Below are positions 23,730 through 37,300 of a DNA stretch of 64,000 bases, in pieces. A model generated the notes under the pieces. It saw only the letters and a list, made by a program, of their open reading frames with translations. It made no database searches and had not been told where the DNA came from. The first letter of the stretch is position 1. Every line of letters begins with the position of its first letter. The stretch comes from Cucumis sativus (Eukaryota; Streptophyta; Magnoliopsida; Cucurbitales; Cucurbitaceae). The DNA lies in the NCBI RefSeq assembly GCF_000004075.3, contig NC_026658.2:25594075-25658074 (forward strand), given 5' to 3'. The position numbers and the translations under genes were made by a program.

Positions 23730-25961
23730 ATGGAAAAGGGCAAGGGTTTGATGGTGGACAGCCGGCGATGGGCCGTCGATTTCTCCGACAATTCTTCGTC
23801 GAATTCAACTCGCGATATTCCTGATCCACCCGGTTTCACTCGTGCTTCTCAAGATCAAGACGATTCCACTCTCAGTCGCCAGAAGAAGGATGCCGAATCC
23901 AATTGGAAGGCTCAGGTGCTAGTCGAAATTGTATTATTTTGGTCGATTAGGGTTTCTTTTGAGATTCTTCGTCCTTAATTTTTCACGCATCTCGATGGGT
24001 TTTAGTTCTAGCGAAATTTAGAGCTTAGCAATAATCAATTATCTTTTTAGGGGAGGAGTTGATAAGATTACTTAGTAGTAGAAGCTTTGTTCTTCATTTT
24101 ATGTGGGATTTTTAAAAAAAGTAAATATGGTAGACAAGAATTTTGTTGCCAAATGCAGTGATCTAACTTTGCAATATATGAGCAGAAAGCTTGGGAAGTG
24201 GCCCAGGCGCCGTTGAAGAATTTGTTCATGATGGGATTCATGATGTGGATGGCTGGAAGCACTGTTCATTTATTTAGCATTGGCATCACATTTTCAGCTC
24301 TTTGGCAACCCATAAGCGCCCTGCAAGGCGTTGGAAAGGGTAGGATTGATATCCATTCTCTTTGCTAACTTCATCTTTTTCGTTATGTGTGTGTGTTTTG
24401 TTTAGCATGGTGTTGTCTTATCTCTATCGTTCTGTCTATAAGCACATTTGACCAAGTAAGGTTGTAACTAGGTAGTGTTTTTTCAATAGCTTCCTTTTCT
24501 AGTGGATTTCTAATAAGTAGAACTAAATATCGATTGCTCTGTTTGTAGAATGGCTATATAAGATATAAAATTTTGAACTATGTAAGGAAAAATTATATTG
24601 TTTCTGGGATCAGGGATGTTAGTGATTTGATTTTAGTAGGTTTATCATATTGTTGGCTGTTTGTATTGATATTTCTTTTTCCTGCAGTTTTTGAGCCTTA
24701 CAAGGACAGTAAAGTAGATCTTCTTGGACCTAAGTTGCTCTTTATTGCTCTCAACCTCGGAGGTTTAGCATTAGGTGTTTGGAAGGTGAGTTTTCTAATA
24801 TTATAAATCTTTTTTTTAATCTCTTAATCTCTAAACAAGTTCTGAACGCCTCTTTTGTATTTTCTTACCACTGCTTAATTTTCCTACATTTCAAATGTGG
24901 CTTTTGCAGCTTAACACTTTGGGGCTTCTGCCAACACATATATCAGACTGGGTTTCGTCACTACCACCTGCTCAGGTCAGTTTCTTACTCATATGTTAAT
25001 ATGATTACTCCCTTTCATGGGCATCTGCTGTTATGGCAACTCATGGGCTCCATGTTTCAATAACTTGTGGTTCTACTTCTAAATGCTGTCATGTTAATCA
25101 AATACAGTGTTAGGATGCAAGTTCCTCATGCTTTCACTTCAGTTAGGATGCAAGTTCTTTTGTTAATAATCAAGAAAAAATATTTTTAAATTGGTCCGGT
25201 TGATTGGATTTCTAGGCCATCTGTTTGGTTTACTCTTTCAAGTAGAGTTGAATCGTTTCTAATGTGGACTGAGTTTTGATTTTTAATGGTTGACTGCTGG
25301 AAGGTTAGTTGTTTGTAGTTAGCTTGATTGCAGGCTGTTAATTAGTTAAGTTGCTTGGATAGGAGAAAATAGAAGGGGGAAGAATAAGGTATGAGTGAAA
25401 GCAATGGGTTAATAGAGTATCACCTCGACCAAAAGGTCAGAGGTTCAAACCTCACTCCTTGAATTTTGAACTCAAAATAAGGGATGAGAGAAGTAATGAG
25501 AAAAATATACTTCTTCATACTTCTCTATCCTTTGATTATGATTAACTGTAGCTTTTAAATTCGGATTGAAGTCACTTAACATTTGATAGGATCTACAGGG
25601 TTAGTTTTATTTAAACTTTGTTTCAATCGGATCAGAGATCTTCTCTATTATCATTTATAGTTATTCTGATTGTTTATCAAATTTTAACATGCAATTAAAT
25701 GCTCCCATCTCATAATCCCGACAAAAAATTCACTAGTCGATCTTCGCATTGAATTGAAATGCCACTTGAGATGTGCTTGGTTAACAAGAAGAATAGTAAC
25801 TTGTTGTGCCTATTAATTTTTTAAACTTTTGGTTAGTGCTAGCACCTTGGAACTTATTCTTTATGATAATAGTCCTTCCATTCTCTGTACCATTGTTAAA
25901 TATTTATCATCTTTTTTCTCAGGAGGTCGAATTTTCTGGTGGTGGGATTTCTCTTCGCTAA
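23730..25961 (+). CDS. EMC4: ER membrane protein complex subunit 4
   Basis: Five exons: 23730-23915, 24186-24339, 24688-24785, 24910-24975 and 25923-25961, giving 180 residues, the usual length for plant EMC4. A hydrophilic cytosolic N-terminus (about 60 residues) is followed by the family core, with a first hydrophobic segment near residues 73-98 (FMMGFMMWMAGSTVHLF) and a second near 125-145 (LLFIALNLGGLALGVW). The short end is EVEFSGGGISLR. EMC4 is a subunit of the EMC insertase, which puts tail-anchored and multi-span proteins into the ER membrane. The last intron (947 bp) holds a SINE-like relic. All splice phases close. The next gene, UBP22, is also a neighbour of EMC4 in Arabidopsis as I recall. 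Confidence 0.92.
25405..25465 (+). repeat. tRNA-derived (SINE-like) relic
   Basis: A good B-box match, GGTTCAAACC, lies at 25442-25451, following a region like GAGTATCACCTCGACC. A true tRNA fold is not possible. It lies in EMC4 intron 4. Confidence 0.35.
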
Positions 25962-28733
25962 GATGCACAACATCATTTCATCTGCTAACGACAGTGAAAC
26001 CAACAGAGAATCATAGAGCCACTTGTTGAGGATCGAACTTCATGGATGGATTGCTCGTGTTGTGCATGAACGTGATTATAAGTCTTTATATTATGCCTGC
26101 ATGGATTGTGCTTGATCAAGAACAGTGTTAGAGATGTGCTGAGGGCACAGCTATTGTTTATGATACTCAGTTTTCTTTAAAAGATTAGATCCTGCTAGTA
26201 AAAAATATTACTGACTGGTAAAACCATCCCATAGTTTGCTAATTCCTTGCTCTGTATGCCCAAGAACAAAATGCTTTACATGGAATATGGTTTAACATTT
26301 TTTTTAATTCTCTTTTGCATTATTTTTTAACAAATAAATCCCTGGAAAGTGATGGTAGTCAAATGCATGTCAATATGGGAAGAATGATTATGATCGTTTT
26401 CTTTTCCTTTCTATGTTCTCCAACTTGGAGATCAAAGTACAAACTTTATGCGGGTTGAATTATGATTCATGTGGTGTTAGAAGGTCTTACGCTTTCCAGT
26501 TGGAGCACTTGAAGTTACCTTCTGATAGTGAGCTGCTTGTTGATGTCAATCGAGTGATGGACCTGTTTTTGTATGTTAGGTGTTTTATTGACGATATCTA
26601 GAATTTTTCTTTCATTTCTGTTAATTTTTGCTTCGTTTGTTGTGATTGGAATTGAACCTCTTATATACACTAGCTGGTAGGGATGGTTCGGGTATCTCTT
26701 TAACGTGGTGTTGTGATTTTCTTGATTAGTTATTTTCCTCTCGTAGGTTGGATATTCGTCTATTCTTCTCTGCCAAGTTTGGCAAGTTTCTGAGTTAATT
26801 AAGTTTTGTTTCTCCAGGGGATGCTAAATAGAGACTAAAAAGCAGGGTTTGGAAGTACTTAATAGTTTAAATTTATAATTTAAGTTATATATATATGGTC
26901 TTCAAATAAAAATAGTAAGTTGCAACTATATAAATTGATTTCAAAGTATTTACAATATGAGTACTAGTTTTTGAAATGTTATATATCAATTATTAGTTCT
27001 AAAAATATATTGCTCGGGAAGAAAACTACAAATTCAAAATATACTTTTCTTAGTAATTAATCTGAAAAGTTGAATATGAAATTTATGCTTCAATTATTAA
27101 GTTTGAACATTTGATTATTCTCTTCTTTTGAAAAGGATATATTTGTGTGTACGTATATATTTATTTATTTTCTCTTGTTTAAATTAAATTTTCAATTGAA
27201 ATCTGGAATGAGGATGAACGTGATGTCAAGGTGTGTAAAATAGTGATACAAAGAGTAAAAGTTATTTAAATCACACTTCGAGGTAAATAGTTATATAAAA
27301 AAATTGTAAAAGTTCTCTCGACCAATAATTATTCACGTTTTAAGTAATTTTGTACCTTAATATATAATTCACATTCGTATAAAGTTTACAAAATAAAATA
27401 TATTTTTAGAAAAGTAAACAAATATTCTCTTGAATTGAACACAATATTTGAGATGAAAATTCAAAGGTATTTGGTAAATGGTATATGTTTCATTAACTAG
27501 TTGAGTTATATTCATCATTATTAAGTTCGATTATAAGAAAGTGACTCGTCTTTTAAATGGAATGAATGATTTGATGTTCAATCGATCTTGCTAAAAGTAC
27601 TTCATGTAGTATAGATGAGTATTCAAAGTTTGAAGCATAACTAGTGAACTTCAAAATCATGGTGTTGTGTTGATGGTCTTGCAAATGCATCAATAATGCA
27701 GTTTACTCTCAACATTTGGGAAGACACTTTATCATATTGGATTACATTTCTTATCCATGAGGATAGATAGTGTTACAAATGTTGTATTGTCGTGGGTCAA
27801 GATAGAATACATTTAATAGATAGAAGAAATTTTATTATGACTGTAATAAGACTCACGATAGAGAATACATTCATCTATGTTCTAAAAAATTTATGCCCAT
27901 TGAGGTAAGTTGGAAAAAAATGAAACATAGCATGTTGGAGATATTAGACGAGGTTTTCACATTTATTAAACATCATATTGATACGTTAGATAACTAACGG
28001 TTCTCTTTAGTTAGAACCACCATCACAATATTGGACATGACTCATGAGAGACAAATACAACACCATTTGCCCACTTTTGTGGAAAGTCACAAATTTATGG
28101 TCTTTAATATGAGGGTACCTTTTTCTTGTATAGAAATAATGCATTAACAAGAACAAAGGTATAAACTGAGAAGTGCTAAAATCTTTCATAATCAATGTAG
28201 GGCGAGAATTTAAACGTTTTCTTAATACAATACATTTAGATTTTGAATTAACTTTCATATTCAGGAAAAGAATAACGATAGATCTATCCACTAAAGTATG
28301 TTCGAATTTACATTTTGTTACGTTATTATGAATTTCCTCTTGATAGATAGAAAAAAGAGAAATGGCCAAATTATTGAATGGGCCTTAAAGGGAAATGATG
28401 GAAGGGTTGTTGTATTATGAGTTTTGTAGCAGTCAGAAGCACCGCCTTTCCTTCCTTCTCCGCTAAGTCCTTCAATTTTCATTCCTTTCGAACACACCCT
28501 TCAGCTCTCTACCATTTTTCCCTTCATAAAACGTGAGAGATTTTCTCAACCCAAATCCAAAATTTCCAAACCATTTTTATTCATTCACTCCTTTGAAATA
28601 AATACATTTTTTTTTAACTATTACTTGTTGGTTCTGACTGTCGATTTCTTCTTTCACACAATATAAATCATCCGTTTGATTTAGTGTTTTTTGTATCAAA
28701 CGAATCTGTGGTTCTGTGTTTCTCTTTTAGAAC
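25962..28733. other. Spacer between EMC4 and UBP22
   Basis: The first 650 bases are moderately GC-rich and probably include EMC4 3' untranslated sequence; the 62-codon frame at 26413 has no recognisable product. From about 26830 to 28380 the DNA is AT-rich with nothing identifiable. A single TGGGCC at 28379-28384 and the following 350 bases form the UBP22 promoter and leader. Confidence 0.45.
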
Positions 28734-31459
28734 ATGTCCCAGAGGAACCCATCTTATTCTAATCCAACACCATGCAATCATCTCGCTGATTACAAGCTCA
28801 GATATGGGTTAAACGGCTATAAATCCATTCAAAATCATCTTAAAACTTCCCCAAATGGCAGAACCAGTATTCAAAACCCCGATTCGAAGTTACCCAGATG
28901 CGGTTCTTGCGATGGGTATAAAGGAAGACTTTACATATGCTTGATTTGTGCTTCAATCTCTTGTTCAAATCACACCCTTCTTCATTATCAATCTGAAAAT
29001 GGCCACGATTTGGCTGTTGATGTTGAGAGAGCTGAGCTTTATTGTTATGCTTGCTCCGATCAGGTTTACGACCCGGATTTTGATCGGACGGTGATGTCGA
29101 AGCACATCGTTGTACCAGAGAAATCGAAATCGCAATCGGAGAGTATTGGGGAGCGATCGAGTAAGAGAAGGAGATTGGGATCTGTAGATTTATTGGATTT
29201 GAAGAATTTGAAACCGTTGATTTCCGTTAAAGATCAGCGGTCGAAATCGTGTTATCCTTTGGGATTGAGAGGATTGAATAACTTGGGCAATACTTGTTTT
29301 ATGAACTCTGTTCTTCAAGTGTTTCTTCATACTCCTCCATTGAGCAATTACTTCTTGAATGATCAGCACAACCGTGAAACTTGCAGCAAAAGACCCATTG
29401 GGCAGCTATGTTTGCCTTGTGACATTGATTGTATTTTTTCTGCTGTGTTTTCTGGTGATCATATGCCTTATAGTCCAGCTCAATTTCTATACAGGTCTGC
29501 CATTGTATGATTTGTCCCAATTTCTTAATTTTCTCTGTTGGGTTTTTGGCCTTTTCTAGTAAGAAGCTCTTGACAGAGTTCACTGATCTGTTCCTATTTG
29601 TCTGTCTTGGCCATTCATGGCCTGTATAAGAAGAAAAACTAGATGGTTCTGAATTGTTTGTTGTTCAATAACATGTGGGTCCGTGATTTGAACCTCTAAC
29701 CTCTTAATGCATGGTATGTATCTTAATCGGTTGAGCTTTGGCAAGTAAATGGTTCCGAACTATGCATATATCCTAATCTATTAGCTTAAAGCTTTCAAGT
29801 TTACCGAGTAAATTAACATGTATCAATGCAAGAGATTTGTACATTGAACTACTGCAATGTCATTGCCTTTCTTGGTAATCTCTTTTTGGATCTTGTGTTA
29901 AGAACTAAGAGGATTGTTAAGAATTTGCATAAAAGCTTATCTGTGCCCTAAAACTTGTGGGTTTAGTCTGTTCTCTTTCACAACCTTATTGATGAAGAAA
30001 TGTGTTGTTTGTGGGTTTCAGCTTCTGTAATTCTTTGGATTCATATATCTGCTTTCAGATCTTGGGGTATTTTCTAAACTATTCAAATCTTGTTTTCATA
30101 TCTCTAAGTTGGTGGCAGCACTCTGCAAATTTAGCATGTTATGAGCAGCAGGATGCCCACGAGTTCTTCATCTCAGTTTTAGATCGAATCCATGAGCGAG
30201 AACGGAAATCTAGGAGCCAAGATAAAGGTGATTTTTTACTTTTTTTATAAAAAAATTCCCTGTTTAGTGTTTAAGGAGGCCACTTCTTTCTCCCGTCCTT
30301 TGTTTGAGCCTTATTCTACGACTGTGACATCTTATTTGGCTGTTTATGAATGTTTTGTATGCACCAAAGTTTTTTATTGTTAAAAGATTCTTTGTGAAGA
30401 ACACTTTCATGATTTTGACATAAGTAAATGCATGTGCTGTATGATCATGCCAACACCATTTTAAGTTAATATTGTTACTTAATTTTAATGAATAGAACGA
30501 TCATGATGTTTAGTCGAACTTATGTGAGAAAAAAAAGGATATTAGTAGTTAGAACAGATTAGAAATGCATTTACTCTAATAACATGGATGAGGGGAAAAT
30601 GGGTTGGAATAAACTTTTGGGATTTCTTTGATGATTCTGTATTTGCTTAAAACTGAAACTCTATTTTTCTTTTTTGACAGAGAATGGCGATTGCAAATGT
30701 ATTGCTCACAGGGCCTTCTCTGGACAGTTGAGATCAGATGTGACTTGTATGACCTGTGGATTCACTTCAACAACTTATGATCCATGTGTGGACATTTCGC
30801 TTGACTTAGACACCCAAGATTTCTCTTCTAGAAATATAGCTGGCAAATTGACGAAGCCGGCCGATTTCAGCAGTAAGTCTACACTATCTGGTTGTTTGGA
30901 TCTTTTCACAAGACCGGAAAAGTTGGGATCCGACCAGAAACTTTTCTGTCAAAATTGTCAAGAAAAGAGAAATTCAGTGAAACAAATGTCTATCAGAAGG
31001 TTGCCGTTGGTCTTGTGTTTGCATATCAAACGATTTGAACACTCCTTTATCAGGCGAACATCGAGAAAAATCGATCGGTATTTGCAATTTCCTTTCTCCC
31101 TCGACATGATTCCTTATCTTTCATCATCTATTATCAGAAACCGATTTGGGAATAGGATTTTTGCTTCTGAGGGGGATGAATTAGATGCTTCATCAAAGTT
31201 CGAGATTTTCGCTGTGGTTTCACATTCGGGGACGCTTGAGTCTGGCCACTATGTAACTTACTTGCGTTTGAGAAATCGATGGTATAAATGTGACGATGCC
31301 TGGATCACGGAAGTCGATGAAGAAATGGTGCGAAATTCTCAGTGTTATATGATGTTTTATCTACAGAAAACAGCAAGCCACAAATCAAATGAGGATTTGA
31401 GCTGCCTTCCTATTTCCCCACGTAACGATGCATTTCAACAAATTGCTGGTTGCTGTTAA
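28734..31459 (+). CDS. UBP22: Ubiquitin carboxyl-terminal hydrolase 22 (SAGA DUB module)
   Basis: Three exons: 28734-29494, 30109-30227 and 30681-31459, giving 552 residues, close to the Arabidopsis length. The N-terminal ZnF-UBP domain (about 14-115) has C14-x-H16, CGSC, CLIC, CSNH and CYAC motifs. The USP catalytic core begins with GLNNLGNTCFMN, catalytic Cys188. The Asp/Gln region EQQDAHEFF is split over exon 2. The His box is ESGHYVTY with His483, followed by WYKCDDAW with Asp498/499. A Cys-x2-Cys pair in MTCGF and another in CQNC form the USP zinc-binding fingers. The enzyme removes mono-ubiquitin from histone H2B in the SAGA/DUBm complex in the nucleus. A basic patch (KRRR) near 145 may be a nuclear signal. 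The start is the first ATG of the long exon. Confidence 0.95.
29672..29745 (-). repeat. tRNA-derived (SINE-like) relic
   Basis: On the minus strand AGCTCAACCGATTAAGATAC (A-box-like) is followed about 30 bases later by AGAGGTTCAAATCACGG (B-box-like). This is the clearest of six such relics. The arms do not pair as in a tRNA. It lies in UBP22 intron 1. Confidence 0.45.
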
Positions 31460-32515
31460 TGCCGAGTTTCGCCTAAGGTTCCCACATTGTGCATCACACA
31501 TCCAAGCACGATTAAGGATCCAGATGGAAGGTCGAACGATCGGTGGTGTGGTACTTCATGGACTGACTTTGTTCAAGATCAGAAATTTGCAACCCTGATT
31601 GTTTCTTCTGTTGTGCCTCTACTGGAATTCCAAAATTTCATTGCCAAGTACACTTGGGAAATAAATGGGACGAATGTGACCTTAAGCGAGTCGCTAAGGT
31701 TAAAACAACAGGATGATGTGATATCGAAAACGATGAATTTGCCTACCTTGCCATTTCAATGATGCATCTGTGGTTTGTAAAAGCATGGATGAGGCATACA
31801 GAGGCTTTTCCTTTCTTTCTTTCTTGTTTTATTTAATAAGAAAGCCAAAGGTGTAAGAAATTTAATCACTTTGAAAACTGTAATAAATTTAAAAGTTCTG
31901 CTATGCACAACATCAAGAGAAGTTCCAATTTCTGCATAGTTCAAGGTTCTCTATTTTCTTCTTTTGAATCATTGGAGCGAGTTCAATGCAATCGAACTTA
32001 GTAGAAGAAAGTGCTTTTTGGGGTGTGGTGGAAATACTATTACTTACTTATTTATTACTATTTTGCTTGGTTCACGGGTCGTTCTCGGTTAGGGGAAGAC
32101 TCATCTTGTTTTACATTTTTTGGGTTATTAAAACACTAATGTCATTTTGTCATGTAGCTTAGGTTTTGCTTTTTATTCTATGTGTTTTAAACAAAAATTA
32201 ATTTTAGAAGATTAAATATATAATTTTGATTAAAAATAACTTTAGAAGGTTAAATTTAAAATTTAATTTAAGTTTATTGAGAAATGATAATAAAATGAAT
32301 ATTGAGAAATGATAATAAAATGAATATTTTGTTTTTCCTTTTTTTTTAAAAAATAATAAAACATACAAAGTTTATAAATATCCGAGAATATGACAAATCC
32401 TACTAGGTGTCTGTTAGATGTCTTACAATATATTTTGGTTTATTCTTTTATATTTGAAAATAATTTTTTTCATTAAAATGAAGGTGATTGAAGTGGATTT
32501 GATATCTATTACTTC

Positions 32516-32766
32516 TAGGGGTGAGCATGATAGATCGAAAAATCTAGTCGATCGACCAAACCAAATCAAACTCAGTCAGTCAAAAAACGAGAGGGTTCGG
32601 TCAGGTCGATTTCGAAAAGTATCAAATTGATAATTTCAAAAAGTATTTTTAAGTGTTAAATTAATCAAGCCTTACTCATCGGTGTCGTTATCAATTCGAC
32701 ACTTTATTAAATTGACTATGGTGAGTTTGTGGTCAGTTTTGACTCGAGCCGATCTGATCACTCCTA
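32516..32766. mobile_element. hAT-like MITE with 8-bp target duplication
   Basis: The left end is TAGGGGTGAGCATGATAGAT and the right end, complemented, is TAGGAGTGATCAGATCG. The flanks are ATTACTTC (32508-32515) and ATTATTTT (32767-32774), an 8-bp duplication with two mismatches, as expected of an old hAT insertion. The element is 251 bp without coding capacity. Related left ends occur near 38492 (TAAGGGTGAGCATGATAGAT) and near 51640. Confidence 0.65.
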
Positions 32767-33221
32767 ATTATTTTTATCAATCACTTTATTGATCAACATC
32801 TAATAACTTTTAAATTAAATTGATAAAAACAATGTTGTTCCCTTAGCTTCTTTAGTGAAAGTGTACCGTTTCTATCGCATCAATCGATTGCAAAATGTCG
32901 TTTCATACGAGTTAGCTCGTCGGGTAACGAATCAAACTTAGTATGCTTGTTCGCATGAGAAATTTTGGGTCTATCATCTTGTTGACAATGATAAGAATTT
33001 TTTATTATTTTTTCTATTTTTTTGTATTTCTACAAGAAAATAAAACAAAAAGAGAAAGATGAAAGATGAAAGATGAATTGACTTCAAAAAATTAAGAAAA
33101 AGAAAAAGGACTACATTGAAAAAATTATTGCAGATAGGGACCAGTGAGTAAATTTCAGCCCTTAAAAGGGGAAAGAAAGTGCCAAAGTGCCAAGTGGAAC
33201 GTTAGAGAAGAATGTTTGAAA

Positions 33222-33234
33222 TGGGCCTGGCCCA
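33222..33234 (+). promoter_or_regulatory. Site II pair, Myb-like gene promoter
   Basis: TGGGCC at 33222-33227 and GGCCCA at 33229-33234 form a near palindrome about 25 bases before the TATA-like TATAAAG. This spacing suggests a proximal promoter element. Confidence 0.45.
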
Positions 33235-34354
33235 CTTAATTTGAAGCCCTAAGAATATAAAGGGGGCCTGTATGGCAATAGGCACAAGTTGACTCCGTGA
33301 CCAAACAGCTTTGGTATTTTTTGCTCCTATCCCGGATTAGGGTTAACTCTTCCGACTAACAAATTTTGTAAGGCGCCAACTGAAAACTCCCCGCAATTTC
33401 TCACTTCTCACTACACCTTTAACAACAACAAACAGGTAAAAAGCAACTCACCATTTTTCTTTTCCCTCATTGAAATTTCTCCTTCAAAATCTTCCATTGC
33501 ACTTCTTCTATCCTCCTCTTTGCCATCGGACAATGCTGCTGTTGCACTGTAAGGATTTTTAGTGTTTTTGTGATATGAAAACGTTCTGGCATTGTATTGT
33601 ATGTGATCGAATCCTTCGAAACTAGAAGATGAGTTTGTCAATGATCACGTTAAGTTGTATTCTGTTGGAGAGGATTTGGATTTCTGAATTCTGAAATGGA
33701 CTCGATTCTGATGGATTTTTTGGGAGATTTTGTGCAGGCTGGGTTTCGTGGAGATAACGTAGATGTTACTTCTGGCAATGAGTGCTGATTTTTACTTTTG
33801 ATTTCATATGTATTGAGTATGACGTAGACATTCTTTGACTCTTAATGCCTGCAGCTGCTTTGTGATCCTCGATTGAATTGTCTTGCATGTTAATGTGCAG
33901 TGCTTATGACTTTTAGTGGTTTATTGCATCTGTCAAAGTATTACCAATTGCAACGGCCAATTTTTGTTTCGAATGTGGTGTGAAAATCGTTTCAAATCTA
34001 CCAAGAGATCGGCAAAGAGTCCATAGGCCATATGAAGTTCTTTCCTTTTCCTGATAATTCAATGAATTGTTTTTCAATCTTGAATGTTTTGCTTCTCTCT
34101 TGCCCTTACTCTTGAGCATATTTAAAACTTAATAGTGAAGTTCTCGTATCAAGCTCCTCTCTTTCTCTGAAATTCAGCATTTTAGGTTCTAATGAATGCC
34201 TAGGTAGACATTTTTGCAAAGGGAAGAGGCTAATGTAGTATTGTTCTTTTCCCTTCCATGTGGTTATAATTATGAATAATATATTTATGAGTTTTTGCAA
34301 CTCACTGGATGAGTAATCTTAAAAAGACTCTTTATGATTTCTAGAAAAAGGAGA

Positions 34355-37300
34355 ATGGGTAGCCAAACTATTCCAAGCCATGAGCGCTCCCGAACATATT
34401 GGACACCAGTAATGGAACGTTACTTTATTGATCTTATGTTGGAGCAGCTTCATAGAGGGAACAGGAGTGGGCACACTTTCAACAAGCAGGCATGGACAGA
34501 CATGCTCACGATGTTCAATACAAAATTTGGATCTCAGTATGATAAAGATGTATTGAAGAGTCGCTATACAAATTTGTGGAAGCAATTCAACGATGTAAAG
34601 AATTTACTAGGTCATAGTGGTTTTTCCTGGGATGAAGGTCGACAAATGGTAATAGCTGATGACTATGTATGGGACATTTACATCAAGGTGAAAAAATTTA
34701 TTCATGAAGAATTAATCTGAAGTTTGATGATGATATGCCATTATTTTAAATGACAGCATAATTTGTAGGCTCATCCCGATGCACGATCCTACAAAACTAA
34801 AGCAGTACTGAATTTTAGTGATTTATGCCTGATATATGGATACACTAATGCTGATGGAAGATACAGTCGATCAAGTCATGATATAGACTTTGACGATGAA
34901 GTCCAAGCTGTAAATGCAGGTAAAACTTTTTTGCTGTTATTAACTCGTGTTAAGTTAAACCCTTATGTAATGGCTCTCCCTTCCCCATCTTTTCAATAGA
35001 ATATACTTTAGTGGTGGACAGAGTTGACTATCATATATAATAAGGAACTTGCTCTCAATTTTCAGGTGATACCATGGGTTGCCTAGCACCTCCTGATCGT
35101 CCGAGGACAGATTGGACTCTAGAAATGGATCGGTATTTCATTGAGCTTATGCTGGGTCAAATAGGAAGAGGCAATAAGACGTCTAATACATTCAATAAGC
35201 ATGCATGGACTGATATGCTTGCACTGTTTAATGCTAAATTTGGTCCTCAACATGGTAAAAGGGTGTTAAGGCACCGATATAAGAAACTATGGAAATACTA
35301 CAGTGATATTATGAATCTACTTCAACAAAATGGATTTTGCTGGGATGAAGTACAGCAAATGGTGGTTGCGGCTGATGATATTTGGGATGCTTATGTTAAG
35401 GTGCCTCATCATTTGTTGTTAAAACATAAGAATATCTTCTTTTTTTCCACGCTTATTACTTTTATTACAGTATTCTAACTGACGTTCATCGAATGCAGAC
35501 ACACCCATTTGCACGAAGCTATAGAATGAAACCCTTGCCAAACTACTATGACTTGGTTCTCATATATGGGAATGTAATTGATAATGAGAACCAGAATCAT
35601 TTGCAACTAGATAAAAACATTCAAGACCACATATCAGAGGTAAAGGGTGGTGAGTCACAAGTTCTTTACAAACATCTTGGTCTATAAAGCTATTTAACCA
35701 ATCAAAACCTTGCAGTGAAGATTACCGAAAGAAAAGGAATCTAATCAATGCTTATCAACATGCTATATACGATTGGAATGTAGTCATTTATCTTTTTGCT
35801 TTCTTCATAAACTCGGTAGGTGAACTTTTTAGTTCTGCTGGTAGTTTTAGAAATTTTTTATGGACAGTATTGAACTTTTTCCCTTCTGTTCTGTCTGTAG
35901 CTAAAAAATGCGCCTGAATTTAGTCATATAATGAATAAACGATCTTCATCCACTGACTCCGTAGACATATTAAAAATATTATGCACCTACAGGAGAATCA
36001 AATGAGAACCAAATGGCAACTGTCAGCGATCGTACAAGAACATATTGGACGCCCCCAATGGATCGTTACCTCATAGACCTGCTATTAGAACAGGTGCATA
36101 GGGGCAATAAAATAGGTCAGACATTTGTTAGTCATGCTTGGATTGACATGGTTACTGCTTTTAATGCCCAATTCAGAGCTCACCATGACAAGGATGTGCT
36201 GAAAAATCGATACAAACATTTGAGACGGTTGTATAATGAAATAAAGATTCTTCTCGAACAGAGAGGATTTTCGTGGGATGAAAACCGTGAAATTGTTACT
36301 GCAGATGATCATGTTTGGGATGCTTATACGAAGGTTTTCACCCACTTAATTGTTTGACGGTTTCCTTTTTTTTTACTCCTTTCCCTTTTGTGCTTATGTA
36401 TTGAATGCACAGGATCACCCTGATGCCCGATCATACAGAGTTAAAACTGTACCAAGCTATCACAAGTTGTGCTTTATATTTGGTGAAGAAAGTTCTGATA
36501 GAAGATATAGCCGTTTGGCCCATGATACCCATCCCAGTAATGGAGCACCTGTTCTGATGACTGGTATGTATAATTAGTGATATCATCTAAATTATGGGTT
36601 CTTTTGCTTGGAGATTCATAAAATATGTTCCTTCAATAATTTGTCTTTTTATTTTGTAGATGAAAAGAAAAATAATGAAGTTTCTGCTGGACCTTTACCC
36701 ATGATAGATTGGACACCACAGATGGATCGCTCTTTTATTGATCTCATGCTCGAACAACTGCAAGAAGGAAATACCTTTGGTCAAGCATTTAGTGAGCAAG
36801 CATGGACTCACATGATTGTATCATTCAATGAGAGGTTCAAACTTCAATGTGACAGATATGTTCTAGAAGATCGTTATTTCTGGTGGATGAAGCAATACAG
36901 CGACATCTACAATCTTCTCGATCACAATGGGTTCGTGTGGAATGAATCTCAACAATTGATTACTGCCGAGGATAATCTCTGGGAAGCTTATGCAAAGGTA
37001 ATTTAATTTACCAAATTACAATATCGAAAACATTTAACTTAAGGTAGCAAATCTCTGAACTGTGATTGTAGTGTTGATTCTCAGATTAAGGGCCGACCTT
37101 GTTTGGAATAATTTTCCAAATGCTTAAAAAAGTCACTCTGAACTAGTTCTAAGAGGCTTTACTCAGAGAACAGAATATCTGTTTTAGTATCCTTTCTAAG
37201 TTACATGAAAGGATAGTTAGCTAAGAAGTTCATTGTTGTTACCTATAAATAAGACACGATCTTTTGAACATTTTGCAGGAGCATCCAGATACCCTCTTGT

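Larger units (their letters stand above)
31460..34354. other. Spacer plus leader region of the Myb-like gene
   Basis: Holds the UBP22 3' region, an AT-rich stretch, a hAT-like element at 32516-32766 and the promoter of the Myb-like gene. A TATA-like TATAAAG lies at 33256-33262 and a telo-box-like TTAGGGTTA near 33337. A leader intron is likely, because a good acceptor (TTTCTAG) ends at 34344, ten bases before the chosen ATG. Confidence 0.45.

Noticed and set aside
31487-31762. 91-codon open frame just after UBP22
   Set aside because: It lies in the likely 3' untranslated region and matches no family I know. UBP22 already ends at its normal C-terminus.
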